This document shows positions 41,469 through 50,930 of a DNA stretch of 63,745 nucleotides, piece after piece. The position numbers and the translations under genes are program-made. The notes below the pieces were generated by a model. That model was not told where the DNA came from. It saw only the letters and a program-made list of their open reading frames with translations, and did not search any database. Source of the DNA: Paenibacillus lupini. GTDB taxonomy: Bacteria; Bacillota; Bacilli; Paenibacillales; Paenibacillaceae. How positions within the stretch are numbered: the stretch's first letter is position 1; the number at the start of each line of letters is the position of its first letter. Where the stretch lies: the NCBI RefSeq assembly GCF_011761355.1, contig NZ_JAASRW010000014.1:1-63745 (forward strand), in the 5' to 3' direction.

Positions 41469-42299
41469 GTGCCAATTAAAAAGTACAAACCGACATCCCC
41501 GGCTCGTCGTAACATGTCCGTTTCGACTTTTGAAGAGATCACAACAAGCACACCGGAGAAATCCTTGCTTGCACCACTTTTCAAAAGAGCTGGTCGTAAT
41601 AACCAAGGTAAAATTACAGTTCGTCACCATGGCGGCGGACACAAACGTAAATACCGTATTATCGACTTCAAACGTACTAAAGATGGTGTTGTAGGTAAAG
41701 TAGCTTCGGTTGAATACGATCCGAACCGTACTTCCAACATCGCTTTGATTCATTACCTTGATGGTGAGAAAGCTTACATTATCGCACCTAAAGGTCTGAA
41801 AGTTGGAGATCAAGTCGTTTCTGGACCTGATGCTGACATCAAAATCGGTAACGCGTTGCCACTTATCAACATTCCAGTAGGTACGGTTATCCACAATATC
41901 GAATTGAAACCAGGCAAAGGCGGCCAATTGGTTCGCGCAGCTGGTACAGATGCTCAACTTCTTGGTAAAGAAGGCGACTATGTATCCGTTCGTCTGACAT
42001 CTGGTGAAGTTCGTCGTATTCTGAGCACTTGCCGTGCAACAATCGGTTCTGTTGGTAACGAAGATCACGAACTCGTGAAAATCGGTAAAGCCGGCCGTTC
42101 CCGTTGGATGGGCAAACGTCCTGAAGTCCGCGGCGTAGTAATGAACCCTAACGATCACCCACACGGTGGTGGTGAAGGCCGTGCTCCAATCGGTCGTAAA
42201 TCCCCTATGTCTCCTTGGGGCAAACCGACTCTTGGTTACAAAACACGCAAGAAGAAAAAAGCATCGAGCCAATATATTATTCGTCGTCGTACGAAGTAA
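41469..42299 (+). CDS. rplB: 50S ribosomal protein L2
   Basis: Essential for subunit association and peptidyl transfer. 276 residues; conserved GRNNQGKITVRHHGGGHKR and the C-terminal MNPNDHPHGGGEGRAPIGR with the key histidine. GTG at 41469 preceded by AAAGGAGG. Confidence 0.97.
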   Translation: MPIKKYKPTSPARRNMSVSTFEEITTSTPEKSLLAPLFKRAGRNNQGKITVRHHGGGHKRKYRIIDFKRTKDGVVGKVASVEYDPNRTSNIALIHYLDGEKAYIIAPKGLKVGDQVVSGPDADIKIGNALPLINIPVGTVIHNIELKPGKGGQLVRAAGTDAQLLGKEGDYVSVRLTSGEVRRILSTCRATIGSVGNEDHELVKIGKAGRSRWMGKRPEVRGVVMNPNDHPHGGGEGRAPIGRKSPMSPWGKPTLGYKTRKKKKASSQYIIRRRTK

Positions 42300-42365
42300 T
42301 AAACGCTTGTTTGCAAGCTGCGTGACCGATGGTCGCGCTACGTTTCCGCGAAGGGAGGACTCCAA

Positions 42366-42644
42366 ATGGGTCGCAGTTTGAAAAAAGGTCCGTTTATTGA
42401 CGGCCACCTGCTTAAAAAAGTCGAGGTTTTGAACGAAACGAATAAAAAAGTCGTTATCAAAACATGGTCCCGTCGCTCGACAATTTTCCCACAATTCATT
42501 GGTCACACGATTGCAGTCTATGACGGCCGCAAGCATGTACCAGTTTATGTAACGGAAGATATGGTTGGACACAAGTTCGGTGAGTTTGCACCAACTCGTA
42601 CCTATAAAGGCCATGACGATGACAGAAAGACAGGCAAAAGATAG
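42366..42644 (+). CDS. rpsS: 30S ribosomal protein S19
   Basis: Head protein contacting the A-site finger. 92 residues, starting MGRSLKKGPFIDGHLLKK, with the FVPVYV-like VPVYVTEDMVGHKFGEFAPTR block. Follows a 66-base gap with a small hairpin (GACCGATGGTC) after rplB. Confidence 0.97.
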   Translation: MGRSLKKGPFIDGHLLKKVEVLNETNKKVVIKTWSRRSTIFPQFIGHTIAVYDGRKHVPVYVTEDMVGHKFGEFAPTRTYKGHDDDRKTGKR

Positions 42645-42686
42645 TTTGCCTAGAACATTTTTTAATGTATGAGAGGAGGTTCATCC

Positions 42687-43022
42687 ATGCCAGAAGCTAA
42701 AGCGCACGCTAATTTCGTACGCATTGCTCCTCGTAAAGCACAGTTAGTTGCGGACTTGATCCGTGGCAAACAAGTAGGTGAAGCGATCGCGATTTTGCGT
42801 CATACACCGAAATCTGCTTCCCCAATCCTGGAGAAGTTGCTGAACTCTGCTATTGCTAACGCTGAGCATAACTACCAATTGGACGTGAACAAACTGGTTA
42901 TCACGCAAGCATTCGTGAACCAAGGTCCGACAATGAAACGTTTCCGCCCTCGTGCAATGGGACGTGCAAGCCGGATTAACAAAAGAACCAGCCACATCAC
43001 ATTGGTTGTATCTGAAAAATAA
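42687..43022 (+). CDS. rplV: 50S ribosomal protein L22
   Basis: Exit-tunnel protein; its beta-hairpin tip is a macrolide-resistance site. 111 residues from ATG 42687 (GAGGAGG upstream), with VRIAPRKAQLVADLIRGK and the tip MKRFRPRAMGRASRINKRTSHI (split around RAMGR). An upstream in-frame start 6 codons earlier overlaps the Shine-Dalgarno site. Confidence 0.97.
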   Translation: MPEAKAHANFVRIAPRKAQLVADLIRGKQVGEAIAILRHTPKSASPILEKLLNSAIANAEHNYQLDVNKLVITQAFVNQGPTMKRFRPRAMGRASRINKRTSHITLVVSEK

Positions 43023-43035
43023 GGAGGGATAACGT

Positions 43036-43698
43036 GTGGGTCAAAAGGTAAATCCGGTCGGCCTGCGTATCGGGATCATCCGTGATTGGGAATCCAAATG
43101 GTACGCTGGTAAAGACTTCGGCGATCTTCTTATGGAAGACGTTAAAATTCGTGAGTACCTCAAGAACAAACTTAAAGATGCGGCAGTATCCCACATCGAG
43201 ATCGAGCGTGCGGCTAACCGCGTTAACGTAACGATCCAAACTGCTAAACCAGGCATGGTTATCGGCAAAGGCGGTTCCGAAGTGGAAGGCCTTCGCACAG
43301 AGCTTGGTAAGATCACTAAAGGCAAAAAAGTACACATTAACATTTCCGAAATCAAACAAGCAGATCTGGACGCTATTCTTGTAGCTGAAAGCATCGCGCA
43401 ACAACTGGAACGTCGTGTTTCTTTCCGTCGTGCTTTGAAACAAGCGATCCAACGTTCGATGCGCGCAGGCGCTAAAGGGATTAAGACTGCTGTCAGCGGT
43501 CGTCTCGGCGGTGCTGAAATTGCTCGTTCGGAAGGCTACAGCGAAGGTACAGTACCGCTTCATACGCTCCGTGCAGATATCGATTATGGCACAGCTGAAG
43601 CTCATACAACTTACGGCCGTATCGGCGTAAAAGTATGGATCTACCGCGGTGAAGTCCTTCCAGCTAAGAAGAAAGCTCCCCAGGAAGGAGGCAACTAA
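43036..43698 (+). CDS. rpsC: 30S ribosomal protein S3
   Basis: Part of the mRNA entry helicase. 220 residues with an N-terminal KH domain (GKGGSEVEGLRTELGK) and the C-terminal RTAQAEAHTTYGRIGVKVW-type end (here GTAEAHTTYGRIGVKVWIY). GTG 43036 after AAGGAGG. Two bases before rplP. Confidence 0.97.
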   Translation: MGQKVNPVGLRIGIIRDWESKWYAGKDFGDLLMEDVKIREYLKNKLKDAAVSHIEIERAANRVNVTIQTAKPGMVIGKGGSEVEGLRTELGKITKGKKVHINISEIKQADLDAILVAESIAQQLERRVSFRRALKQAIQRSMRAGAKGIKTAVSGRLGGAEIARSEGYSEGTVPLHTLRADIDYGTAEAHTTYGRIGVKVWIYRGEVLPAKKKAPQEGGN

Positions 43699-43700
43699 TC

Positions 43701-44135
43701 ATGTTGGTACCTAAACGTGTCAAACATCGTAAGCAACAACGTGGAAGCATGAGAGGTCGCGCTAAAGGCGGCACTGAAGTAGCTTTCGGCGAATACGGCT
43801 TACAAGCTCTTGAACCAACTTGGATTACGAACCGTCAAATTGAAGCGGCTCGTATTGCAATGACTCGTTACATCAAACGTGGCGGTAAAGTGTGGATTAA
43901 AATCTTCCCACATAAACCGATCACTCAAAAGCCTCTCGAAGTTCGGATGGGTAGCGGTAAAGGTAACGTTGAGAAGTGGGTTGCAGTTGTGAAACCAGGC
44001 AAGATCATGTTCGAACTGGCTGGTGTTTCCGAAGAAGTCGCTCGTGAAGCGATGCGCCTCGCGTCCCACAAACTGCCGATCAAAACGAAGTTCGTGAAAC
44101 GCGAAGAAGTAGGTGGTGAAGCAAATGAAAGCTAG
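43701..44135 (+). CDS. rplP: 50S ribosomal protein L16
   Basis: Supports the A-site and central protuberance. 144 residues; MLVPKRVKHRKQQRGSMRGRA start and WVAVVKPGKIMFELAGV. The 3' end overlaps the rpmC start by 11 nt, a usual arrangement. Confidence 0.97.
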   Translation: MLVPKRVKHRKQQRGSMRGRAKGGTEVAFGEYGLQALEPTWITNRQIEAARIAMTRYIKRGGKVWIKIFPHKPITQKPLEVRMGSGKGNVEKWVAVVKPGKIMFELAGVSEEVAREAMRLASHKLPIKTKFVKREEVGGEANES

Positions 44136-44325
44136 TGATTTTCGCAACCTAACCTCTGCTGAGATTGAACAAAAAATTGCTGGTTTTAAAGAAGAGCTTT
44201 TCAACCTTCGTTTCCAATTGGCAACTGGCCAACTGGAAAGCCCGACACGTATTCGTGACGTGCGTAAGAATATCGCTCGCGCTAAAACCATTTTGCATGA
44301 AAGACAACTCGGTATCAGCAGCTAA
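44125..44325 (+). CDS. rpmC: 50S ribosomal protein L29
   Basis: Small two-helix protein at the tunnel exit. 66 residues from ATG 44125, starting MKASDFRNLTSAEIEQK; the Shine-Dalgarno AGGTGGTGA lies in the rplP 3' end. A start four codons earlier is possible but sits on that site. Confidence 0.95.
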   Translation: MKASDFRNLTSAEIEQKIAGFKEELFNLRFQLATGQLESPTRIRDVRKNIARAKTILHERQLGISS

Positions 44326-44375
44326 ATAGCTGTCCTTGACTAAGGATTACCAAGGTTTAAGGAAGGAGGCAGAAC

Positions 44376-44639
44376 ATGAGCGAACGCAATGCCCGCAAAG
44401 TTCAAATCGGTAAGGTCGTTAGCGATAAAATGGACAAAACAATCGTTGTTGCTGTTGAAACATACAAAAAACATGATTTGTACCATAAACGCATCAAGTA
44501 CACGAAAAAGTTCAAAGCGCATGATGAGAACAATCAAGCGAAAATTGGCGACATCGTGAAAATCATGGAGACTCGTCCGCTGTCGAAAGATAAACGCTTC
44601 AGACTTGTTGAAGTTGTAGAAGTGGCGATTGTCCTTTAA
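44376..44639 (+). CDS. rpsQ: 30S ribosomal protein S17
   Basis: Early-assembling OB-fold protein. 87 residues; KVQIGKVVSDKMDKTIVVAVETYKKH near the start (split KVQIGKVVSDKMDKT, IVVAVETYKKH) and IMETRPLSKDKRFRLVEVVE at the end. Confidence 0.96.
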   Translation: MSERNARKVQIGKVVSDKMDKTIVVAVETYKKHDLYHKRIKYTKKFKAHDENNQAKIGDIVKIMETRPLSKDKRFRLVEVVEVAIVL

Positions 44640-44685
44640 TATGTAGTATAGTGAATGAGCATTTTTCCGGAAGGAGGACGATGAA

Positions 44686-45054
44686 ATGATTCAACCATTT
44701 ACTCGTTTGCGTGTTGCGGACAACTCCGGCGCTAAAGAATTGATGTGTATCCGTGTTCTTGGCGGTACTGGACGTCGTGTAGGTGCTATCGGCGACCTGA
44801 TCGTATGTTCCGTGAAACAAGCAACACCAGGCGGCGTTGTCAAAAAAGGCGACGTTGTTAAAGCAGTTATCGTTCGTACGAAGCGTGCGGTTCGTCGTAA
44901 AGACGGTTCCTACATCGCATTCGATGAGAATGCAGCTGTAATCGTTAAAGAAGATAAAAGCCCGCGGGGTACTCGTATTTTTGGACCTGTTGCCCGTGAG
45001 CTGCGCGATAAAGATTTCATGAAAATCGTATCGCTTGCACCAGAGGTTATCTAA
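44686..45054 (+). CDS. rplN: 50S ribosomal protein L14
   Basis: Inter-subunit bridge protein and RsfS contact. 122 residues, the fixed family length, beginning MIQPFTRLRVADNSGAKEL and ending KIVSLAPEVI. Confidence 0.97.
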   Translation: MIQPFTRLRVADNSGAKELMCIRVLGGTGRRVGAIGDLIVCSVKQATPGGVVKKGDVVKAVIVRTKRAVRRKDGSYIAFDENAAVIVKEDKSPRGTRIFGPVARELRDKDFMKIVSLAPEVI

Positions 45055-45112
45055 TACAGTCCCTGAAAGGGTCGCAATAGCTTGATTATCAAGCATGCAG
45101 GAGGTGTAACTC

Positions 45113-45466
45113 ATGCCAAGGCTGAAAAAAATTCTTGAATCGCATAACAACAAGCTGCACGTCAAAAAAGACGACACAATCATTGTCATCTCCGGTAAGG
45201 ACAAAGGCAAAAAAGGTCGTGTAATCGCTGCGTATCCGCGTGAAAACCGCGTTCTCGTAGAAGGCGTCAACTTCGTTAAAAAGCATACTCGTCCATCCCA
45301 AGTGAATCCACAAGGTGGAATCATCGAGCAAGAAGCGCCGATTCACGTTTCGAACGTGATGCACATTGATCCGAAGAGTGGCAAAGTAACTCGTATCGGA
45401 TACAAAGTGTTGGACAACGGCAAAAAAGTTCGGTTCGCAAAACGTTCCGGCGAAGTAATCGACTAA
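45113..45466 (+). CDS. rplX: 50S ribosomal protein L24
   Basis: Assembly-initiator protein with a KOW motif (VISGKDKGKKGRVIAAYPRE). 117 residues, slightly longer at both ends than the shortest family members but normal for Bacillales. Confidence 0.96.
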   Translation: MPRLKKILESHNNKLHVKKDDTIIVISGKDKGKKGRVIAAYPRENRVLVEGVNFVKKHTRPSQVNPQGGIIEQEAPIHVSNVMHIDPKSGKVTRIGYKVLDNGKKVRFAKRSGEVID

Positions 45467-45496
45467 TCGTTACTGTAGGAAGGAGGTCCATAAAAA

Positions 45497-46039
45497 ATGG
45501 CAGCAAGATTGAAAGATAAATTTCTTAACGAAATTACGCCTGCATTGATGCAGAAGTTTAGTTATACGACTGTAATGCAAGTGCCGAAGATCGAGAAAGT
45601 TGTCATCAACATGGGTGTTGGCGAAGCTGTTGCTAACTCCAAAGTGCTTGATGTCGCTGTCGACGAACTTCGTCAAATCTCCGGTCAAAAGCCGGTTGTA
45701 ACTCGTGCGAAGAAGTCCATCGCTGGCTTCAAACTTCGTGAGAACATGCCAATCGGGGTTAAAGTTACACTGCGCGGCGAGCGCATGTACTACTTCCTTG
45801 ACAAGCTGTTCAACATCTCGCTTCCACGCGTACGTGACTTCCGCGGTGTATCGACGAAAGCATTCGACGGTCGCGGTAACTATACGCTTGGCTTGAAAGA
45901 GCAATTGATCTTCCCTGAGATCGAGTATGATAAAGTTGATAAAGTTCGTGGTATGGACATCGTCATCGTCACGACGGCAAAAACGGACGAAGAATCTCGT
46001 GAACTGCTTACCCAAATGGGCATGCCGTTTGCGAAGTAA
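45497..46039 (+). CDS. rplE: 50S ribosomal protein L5
   Basis: Binds 5S rRNA and contacts P-site tRNA. 180 residues; VPKIEKVVINMGVGEAV, GQKPVVTRAKKSIAGFKLRE and the RGMDIVIVTTAKTDEE C-terminus are present. Confidence 0.97.
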   Translation: MAARLKDKFLNEITPALMQKFSYTTVMQVPKIEKVVINMGVGEAVANSKVLDVAVDELRQISGQKPVVTRAKKSIAGFKLRENMPIGVKVTLRGERMYYFLDKLFNISLPRVRDFRGVSTKAFDGRGNYTLGLKEQLIFPEIEYDKVDKVRGMDIVIVTTAKTDEESRELLTQMGMPFAK

Positions 46040-46065
46040 TCCACTTTTAGGAGGTGTAATACCCA

Positions 46066-46251
46066 GTGGCAAAAACTTCGATGAAAGTGAAGCAACAACG
46101 TACACCGAAATTCCAAGTGCGTGCCTACACGCGCTGTGAACGTTGTGGCCGTCCGCACTCTGTTTTGCAAAAGTTTAAAATTTGTCGGATTTGTTTCCGC
46201 GAGTTAGCATACAAAGGCCAGATTCCTGGCGTTAAAAAAGCAAGCTGGTAA
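46066..46251 (+). CDS. rpsZ: 30S ribosomal protein S14, zinc type
   Basis: 61-residue short form with zinc ligands C24, C27, C40 and C43 (RCERCGRP, KICRICFR). Together with the zinc-type L33 and L36 in this window, it shows the primary ribosomal set is the zinc-replete one. GTG 46066 after AGGAGGTG. Confidence 0.97.
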   Translation: MAKTSMKVKQQRTPKFQVRAYTRCERCGRPHSVLQKFKICRICFRELAYKGQIPGVKKASW

Positions 46252-46282
46252 TCAGCCTAGTTCGGGAAGGAGGTTAACACAA

Positions 46283-46681
<399 letters not shown>

Positions 46682-46711
46682 TTAACTAGTCACAAGATTG
46701 GAGGTGTAACA

Positions 46712-47254
46712 ATGTCCCGTATTGGTCGCAAACCGATTCAAGTGCCAGCTGGCGTAAGCATTAACTTGGATAACACGGTTATTACTGTAAAAGGACCGAA
46801 AGGATCGCTTTCCCGCGAAATTCACAAAGATATGAAAGTGAACGTTGCTGAGAACGAGATCGTTATCGAACGTCCTTCTGACAATAAATTGCATCGTTCT
46901 TTGCACGGCACAACGCGCAGCGTCATCGCTAACATGGTGAGCGGTGTTACTGAAGGCTTCTCGAAAAACTTGGAGCTGGTAGGCGTTGGTTACCGTGCGA
47001 ATAAAACTGGCGATAAGATCGTTCTTAACGTTGGTTATTCCCACCCAGTGGAGATTGCACCTGAAGCAGGTATTGAGTTCGAAGTTCCAGCGAACACGAA
47101 GATTACTGTTCGCGGTATCGACAAAGAGCGCGTAGGCGCTGTTGCTGCTCAAATCCGCTCCGTACGTGAACCAGAACCTTACAAAGGTAAAGGTATCAAG
47201 TATGAAGGCGAACGCATCATCCGCAAAGAAGGTAAAGCTGGTAAGAAGAAATAA
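46712..47254 (+). CDS. rplF: 50S ribosomal protein L6
   Basis: Two-domain protein near the factor-binding site and sarcin-ricin loop. 180 residues; MSRIGRKPIQVPAGV start and the conserved EPEPYKGKGIKYEGERI-type end. Confidence 0.97.
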   Translation: MSRIGRKPIQVPAGVSINLDNTVITVKGPKGSLSREIHKDMKVNVAENEIVIERPSDNKLHRSLHGTTRSVIANMVSGVTEGFSKNLELVGVGYRANKTGDKIVLNVGYSHPVEIAPEAGIEFEVPANTKITVRGIDKERVGAVAAQIRSVREPEPYKGKGIKYEGERIIRKEGKAGKKK

Positions 47255-47315
47255 GCAGTCTGATTGGGCTGCTTAAAATAGCGGTATAAGGCATAAGGAA
47301 AGGAGTGAACCTTGA

Positions 47316-47684
47316 ATGATTACGAAAGGCGATAAAAACAAGGCTCGTCTGAAAAGACACCTGCGTGTTCGTAAAAAAATCAACGGTACTGTTGCTCGTC
47401 CACGTCTCTCTGTATTCCGTTCAGCTAAACATATCTATGTTCAACTGATTGACGATGTACAAGGCGTAACGATTGCTTCCGCGTCCACACAAGACAAAGA
47501 ACTGGCAGCATCGATCGGCAACGGCGGTAGCGTAGAAGCTGCTCGTCAAGTAGGACAATTGATTGCACAACGCGCTCAAGCGAAAGGGTTGACCCAAATC
47601 GTATTTGACCGTGGTGGTTACTTGTATCATGGCAGAATTCAGGCGCTTGCTGACGCAGCACGCGAAGCTGGTCTGGAATTCTAG
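47316..47684 (+). CDS. rplR: 50S ribosomal protein L18
   Basis: 5S rRNA-binding protein. 122 residues; RPRLSVFRSAKHIYVQLIDD and FDRGGYLYHGRIQALADAAREAG (split around YHGR) are characteristic. Confidence 0.97.
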   Translation: MITKGDKNKARLKRHLRVRKKINGTVARPRLSVFRSAKHIYVQLIDDVQGVTIASASTQDKELAASIGNGGSVEAARQVGQLIAQRAQAKGLTQIVFDRGGYLYHGRIQALADAAREAGLEF

Positions 47685-47714
47685 TCGAATTTACTTATAA
47701 GGAGGTTAATCGAC

Positions 47715-48212
47715 TTGCGTGTAGATCCAAATACGTTAGAACTGACTGAAAAAGTTGTCCATATCAACCGTGTATCTAAAGTTGTTAAGGGCGGACGTCG
47801 TTTCAGCTTTAGTGCGCTCGTAGTTGTCGGCGACGGCAATGGCTATGTAGGCGCAGGGATCGGTAAAGCGGGCGAAGTACCTGATGCGATTCGCAAAGGT
47901 ATCGATGACGCTAAGAAAAACCTGATCCACGTTCCACTCGTAGGAACAACAATTCCACATCTTGTAATTGGACACTTCGGTGCAGGGGAAGTTCTCTTGA
48001 AACCGGCATCCAAAGGTACAGGTGTTATCGCCGGCGGTCCTGTTCGTGCAGTACTCGAACTGGCTGGTGTAGGCGATATCCTGACGAAATCGCTTGGTTC
48101 TTCGAACTCCATGAACATGGTAAACGCAACGCTTGAAGGCCTTTCCCGCCTGAAACGTGCGGAAGATGTTGCTAAGCTTCGTGGTAAAACTGTCGAAGAG
48201 CTGTTAGGTTAA
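47715..48212 (+). CDS. rpsE: 30S ribosomal protein S5
   Basis: Accuracy protein at the mRNA entry. 165 residues; KVVKGGRRFSFSALVVVGD contains the spectinomycin-resistance loop region (K-G-G-R-R, wild type). TTG 47715 with GGAGGTT (47701-47707) upstream gives MRVDPNTLEL. Confidence 0.96.
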   Translation: MRVDPNTLELTEKVVHINRVSKVVKGGRRFSFSALVVVGDGNGYVGAGIGKAGEVPDAIRKGIDDAKKNLIHVPLVGTTIPHLVIGHFGAGEVLLKPASKGTGVIAGGPVRAVLELAGVGDILTKSLGSSNSMNMVNATLEGLSRLKRAEDVAKLRGKTVEELLG

Positions 48213-48225
48213 GGAGGGGAATAGG

Positions 48226-48405
48226 ATGGCAAAATTGCAAATCACCCTCGTTCGCAGTTTGATCGGCCGCAACGAGAAACAACGTGCTACTGTTGAATCC
48301 TTCGGTTTGAAGAAAATTCGTCAATCCGTTGTTTTGAACGACAGCGAGGCTGTTCGCGGCATGGTTAATGCTGTAAGCCACTTGGTTAAAGTAGAAGAAG
48401 TGTAA
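48226..48405 (+). CDS. rpmD: 50S ribosomal protein L30
   Basis: 59-residue protein, MAKLQITLVRSLIGRNEKQR at the start, with FGLKKIRQSVVLND. ATG 48226 follows AAGGAGGGG, 13 nt after rpsE. Short genes like this one are easily missed. Confidence 0.96.
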   Translation: MAKLQITLVRSLIGRNEKQRATVESFGLKKIRQSVVLNDSEAVRGMVNAVSHLVKVEEV

Positions 48406-48449
48406 GCTGAACGCTTGCTACAAGAAATAAATAAGGAGGTGCAAGAACG

Positions 48450-48890
48450 ATGAAATTGCATGAACTCGCACCAGCACCAGGCTCCACGCAAGTGGGTAAG
48501 CGTAAAGGTCGCGGTATTGGCTCCGGCAATGGTAAAACTGCAGGTCGTGGTCATAAAGGTCAAAATGCTCGTTCCGGCGGCGGTGTACGTCCTGGATTCG
48601 AGGGTGGCCAAAACCCATTGTACCGTCGTTTGCCGAAACGTGGTTTCAACAACCGTTTCCGTACGGAGTACGCTATCGTGAACATTGAAGAGTTGAATAA
48701 CTTTGCAGCAGGTACCGAAGTTACTCCAGAAGTTCTTATTGAGCAAGGGATCATCAAAAATCCTTTGGCTGGCATTAAGATTTTGGGTAATGGCGAAATT
48801 ACGGTTCAATTGACTGTTAAAGCAAACAAGTTCTCTCAATCTGCGGTAGAGAAAATCCAGGCTGCCGGCGGTAAAACCGAGGTGATCTAA
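48450..48890 (+). CDS. rplO: 50S ribosomal protein L15
   Basis: 146 residues; the Gly/Arg-rich GRGIGSGNGKTAGRGHKGQ N-terminal extension threads into the 50S core. Its stop codon abuts the TTG of secY directly, so secY translation probably depends on ribosomes ending rplO. Confidence 0.96.
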   Translation: MKLHELAPAPGSTQVGKRKGRGIGSGNGKTAGRGHKGQNARSGGGVRPGFEGGQNPLYRRLPKRGFNNRFRTEYAIVNIEELNNFAAGTEVTPEVLIEQGIIKNPLAGIKILGNGEITVQLTVKANKFSQSAVEKIQAAGGKTEVI

Positions 48891-50192
48891 TTGTTCAACA
48901 CCGTGTCCAACATTTGGAAAGTGGCGGATTTGCGCAGGCGGATCCTCTTCACCCTTTTCATTCTGCTTGTTTATCGCATCGGAGCATTTATTCCGGCGCC
49001 AGGCGTTAACAAAGATGTATTCAAACAGATTGACCAAACCGGTGTGAATCTGTTCGGTTTGCTTAACACGTTCTCCGGCGGGGCCCTGTTCCAATTCTCA
49101 ATCTTTGCGATTGGTATCGCTCCATACATTACAGCTTCGATCATCGTGCAGCTGTTATCGATGGACGTTATCCCTAAATTCGCCGAATGGGCGAAGGAAG
49201 GCGAGAACGGGAAAAAGAAGCTCGCGCAGATTACACGTTACGGCACGGTAATCCTTGGTTTATTGCAAGGTTTTGCAACAGCAATCGGCTTCAATCGTCA
49301 ATACAACTATGAGATGGTACCTGGTGCAAATTTTGTAGATTACTTGCTTATCGCTATCGTACTGACAGCGGGCGTATCATTCCTGATGTGGCTTGGTGAG
49401 CAGATTACAGAACGTGGTATCGGTAACGGTATTTCGATTCTGATCTTTGCCGCCATCGCAGCAAGCATTCCACAACATTTCCGTACGATTTACCAAACAG
49501 AATTTGTTGGCCAAGACGGCAACTTGTTCTGGAGTATCGGCAAGGTTGTACTGATCGCTCTGGCGATTGTACTGATTATTGTAGGGGTTATCTTCGTACA
49601 ACAAGGTATCCGTAAAATTCCGGTTCAATATGCTAAACGTGTAGTTGGACGGAAGATGTATGGTGGTCAATCGACTCACATACCAATGAAAGTGAACGGT
49701 GCAGGTGTTATTCCGGTCATTTTCGCAATTTCGTTATTGATGTTCCCGGCAACAATCGCACAATTTTGGGCTGGTGCCGCTTGGGCTGATTGGATCACGC
49801 AGAACTTAACTTATACCAAACCGCTTGGCATGGTACTTTATGTTCTGTTGATTATCGGGTTCACGTTCTTCTATACATTCGTACAGATCAATCCGGTTCA
49901 AATGGCGGATCAAATGAAGAAGAACGGTGGTTACATTCCAGGCATTCGTCCTGGCAAACCAACATCTTCTTACTTGACTCGCGTATTGTCGCGGATAACA
50001 CTGACGGGTGCGATTTTCCTGGCCGTTATCTCCTTGTTGCCGGTGCTGTTCGGTGAAATCGCCGGATTGCCAGCTTCGGTAAGACTGGGCGGTACCTCGC
50101 TTCTTATCGTCATCGGTGTTGCACTTGATACGATGAAGCAAATCGAGAGCCAGTTGATAAAACGCCATTACAAAGGGTTTATCAATAAATAA
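48891..50192 (+). CDS. secY: Preprotein translocase subunit SecY
   Basis: Central channel of the Sec translocon. 433 residues with ten predicted membrane spans; conserved GIMPYI-type segment is here GIAPYITASIIVQLL, and the C-terminal cytosolic loop has PVQMADQMKKNGGYIPGIRPG (split NPVQMADQMKKNGGYIP, GIRPG). TTG 48891 immediately follows the rplO stop; GAGGTGA inside rplO serves as ribosome-binding site. Confidence 0.97.
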   Translation: MFNTVSNIWKVADLRRRILFTLFILLVYRIGAFIPAPGVNKDVFKQIDQTGVNLFGLLNTFSGGALFQFSIFAIGIAPYITASIIVQLLSMDVIPKFAEWAKEGENGKKKLAQITRYGTVILGLLQGFATAIGFNRQYNYEMVPGANFVDYLLIAIVLTAGVSFLMWLGEQITERGIGNGISILIFAAIAASIPQHFRTIYQTEFVGQDGNLFWSIGKVVLIALAIVLIIVGVIFVQQGIRKIPVQYAKRVVGRKMYGGQSTHIPMKVNGAGVIPVIFAISLLMFPATIAQFWAGAAWADWITQNLTYTKPLGMVLYVLLIIGFTFFYTFVQINPVQMADQMKKNGGYIPGIRPGKPTSSYLTRVLSRITLTGAIFLAVISLLPVLFGEIAGLPASVRLGGTSLLIVIGVALDTMKQIESQLIKRHYKGFINK

Positions 50193-50257
50193 CAATAGGT
50201 TCCGACCGGGCTTCCGTAACGTCGCATGCGATGGACGGAACCCGCACGAGCCTATTG
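50193..50257 (+). promoter_or_regulatory. Long hairpin between secY and adk
   Basis: The 87-base gap is almost fully covered by one foldback: CAATAGG (50193-50199) with CCTATTG (50251-50257), and CGGG-TTCCGT (50207-50217) with ACGGAACCCG (50235-50244). No T run follows, so it is not a classic terminator. It may be an RNA processing signal or a leader that controls adk. Confidence 0.6.
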
Positions 50258-50279
50258 TGCTTAAAGCGAGGAAGACGGA

Positions 50280-50930
50280 ATGAACATTTTATTCATGGGT
50301 CCTCCGGGGGCCGGTAAAGGGACGCAAGCAGAACGTATCGTTGAAGAGTTTGGCATTCCGCATATCTCGACAGGCGATGCATTCCGTCTTGCGATGAAAC
50401 AGGGGACTCCGCTCGGTCTTAAAGCGAAAGAGTTTGTCGATCAAGGACTGCTCGTTCCCGATGAGATTACGAACGGTATTGTCAAAGAGCGTCTTGCTCA
50501 AGACGATTGTAATAAAGGTTTCTTGCTCGATGGTTTTCCACGTACGCTGCAGCAAGCCGAAGCGCTTGATGTTATGCTGACAGAATTGAACCGCGGCATT
50601 GACCATGTTGTTAATTTGAAGGTTGATCGCGGCTTGCTGCTTGCTCGTCTGACTGGACGTCGCATTTGTAAAGCATGCGGATCAACGTACCATGTAATGT
50701 TCAACGCACCGAAACAAGAAGGCGTCTGCGACAAATGCGGCGGCGAATTGTACCAACGGTCGGATGACACGGAAGAGAAAGTCGGAACGCGTCTTGACGA
50801 GTATATCTCGAAAACCGCACCACTTCTCGACTACTACAATGGTAAAGGTCTACTTTGCGAAGTCGACGGCGAGAAGGAAATCGATACGGTTACGACTGAG
50901 ATTGTTTCCTGCTTGCGAGGTTCATTGTAA
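50280..50930 (+). CDS. adk: Adenylate kinase
   Basis: Interconverts ATP plus AMP and two ADP. 216 residues; P-loop GPPGAGKGT (7-15), DGFPRT, and a zinc-stabilised LID with C130, C133, C150 and C153, the four-cysteine variant of Gram-positive long-form kinases. The stop overlaps the map start by one base. Confidence 0.98.
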   Translation: MNILFMGPPGAGKGTQAERIVEEFGIPHISTGDAFRLAMKQGTPLGLKAKEFVDQGLLVPDEITNGIVKERLAQDDCNKGFLLDGFPRTLQQAEALDVMLTELNRGIDHVVNLKVDRGLLLARLTGRRICKACGSTYHVMFNAPKQEGVCDKCGGELYQRSDDTEEKVGTRLDEYISKTAPLLDYYNGKGLLCEVDGEKEIDTVTTEIVSCLRGSL

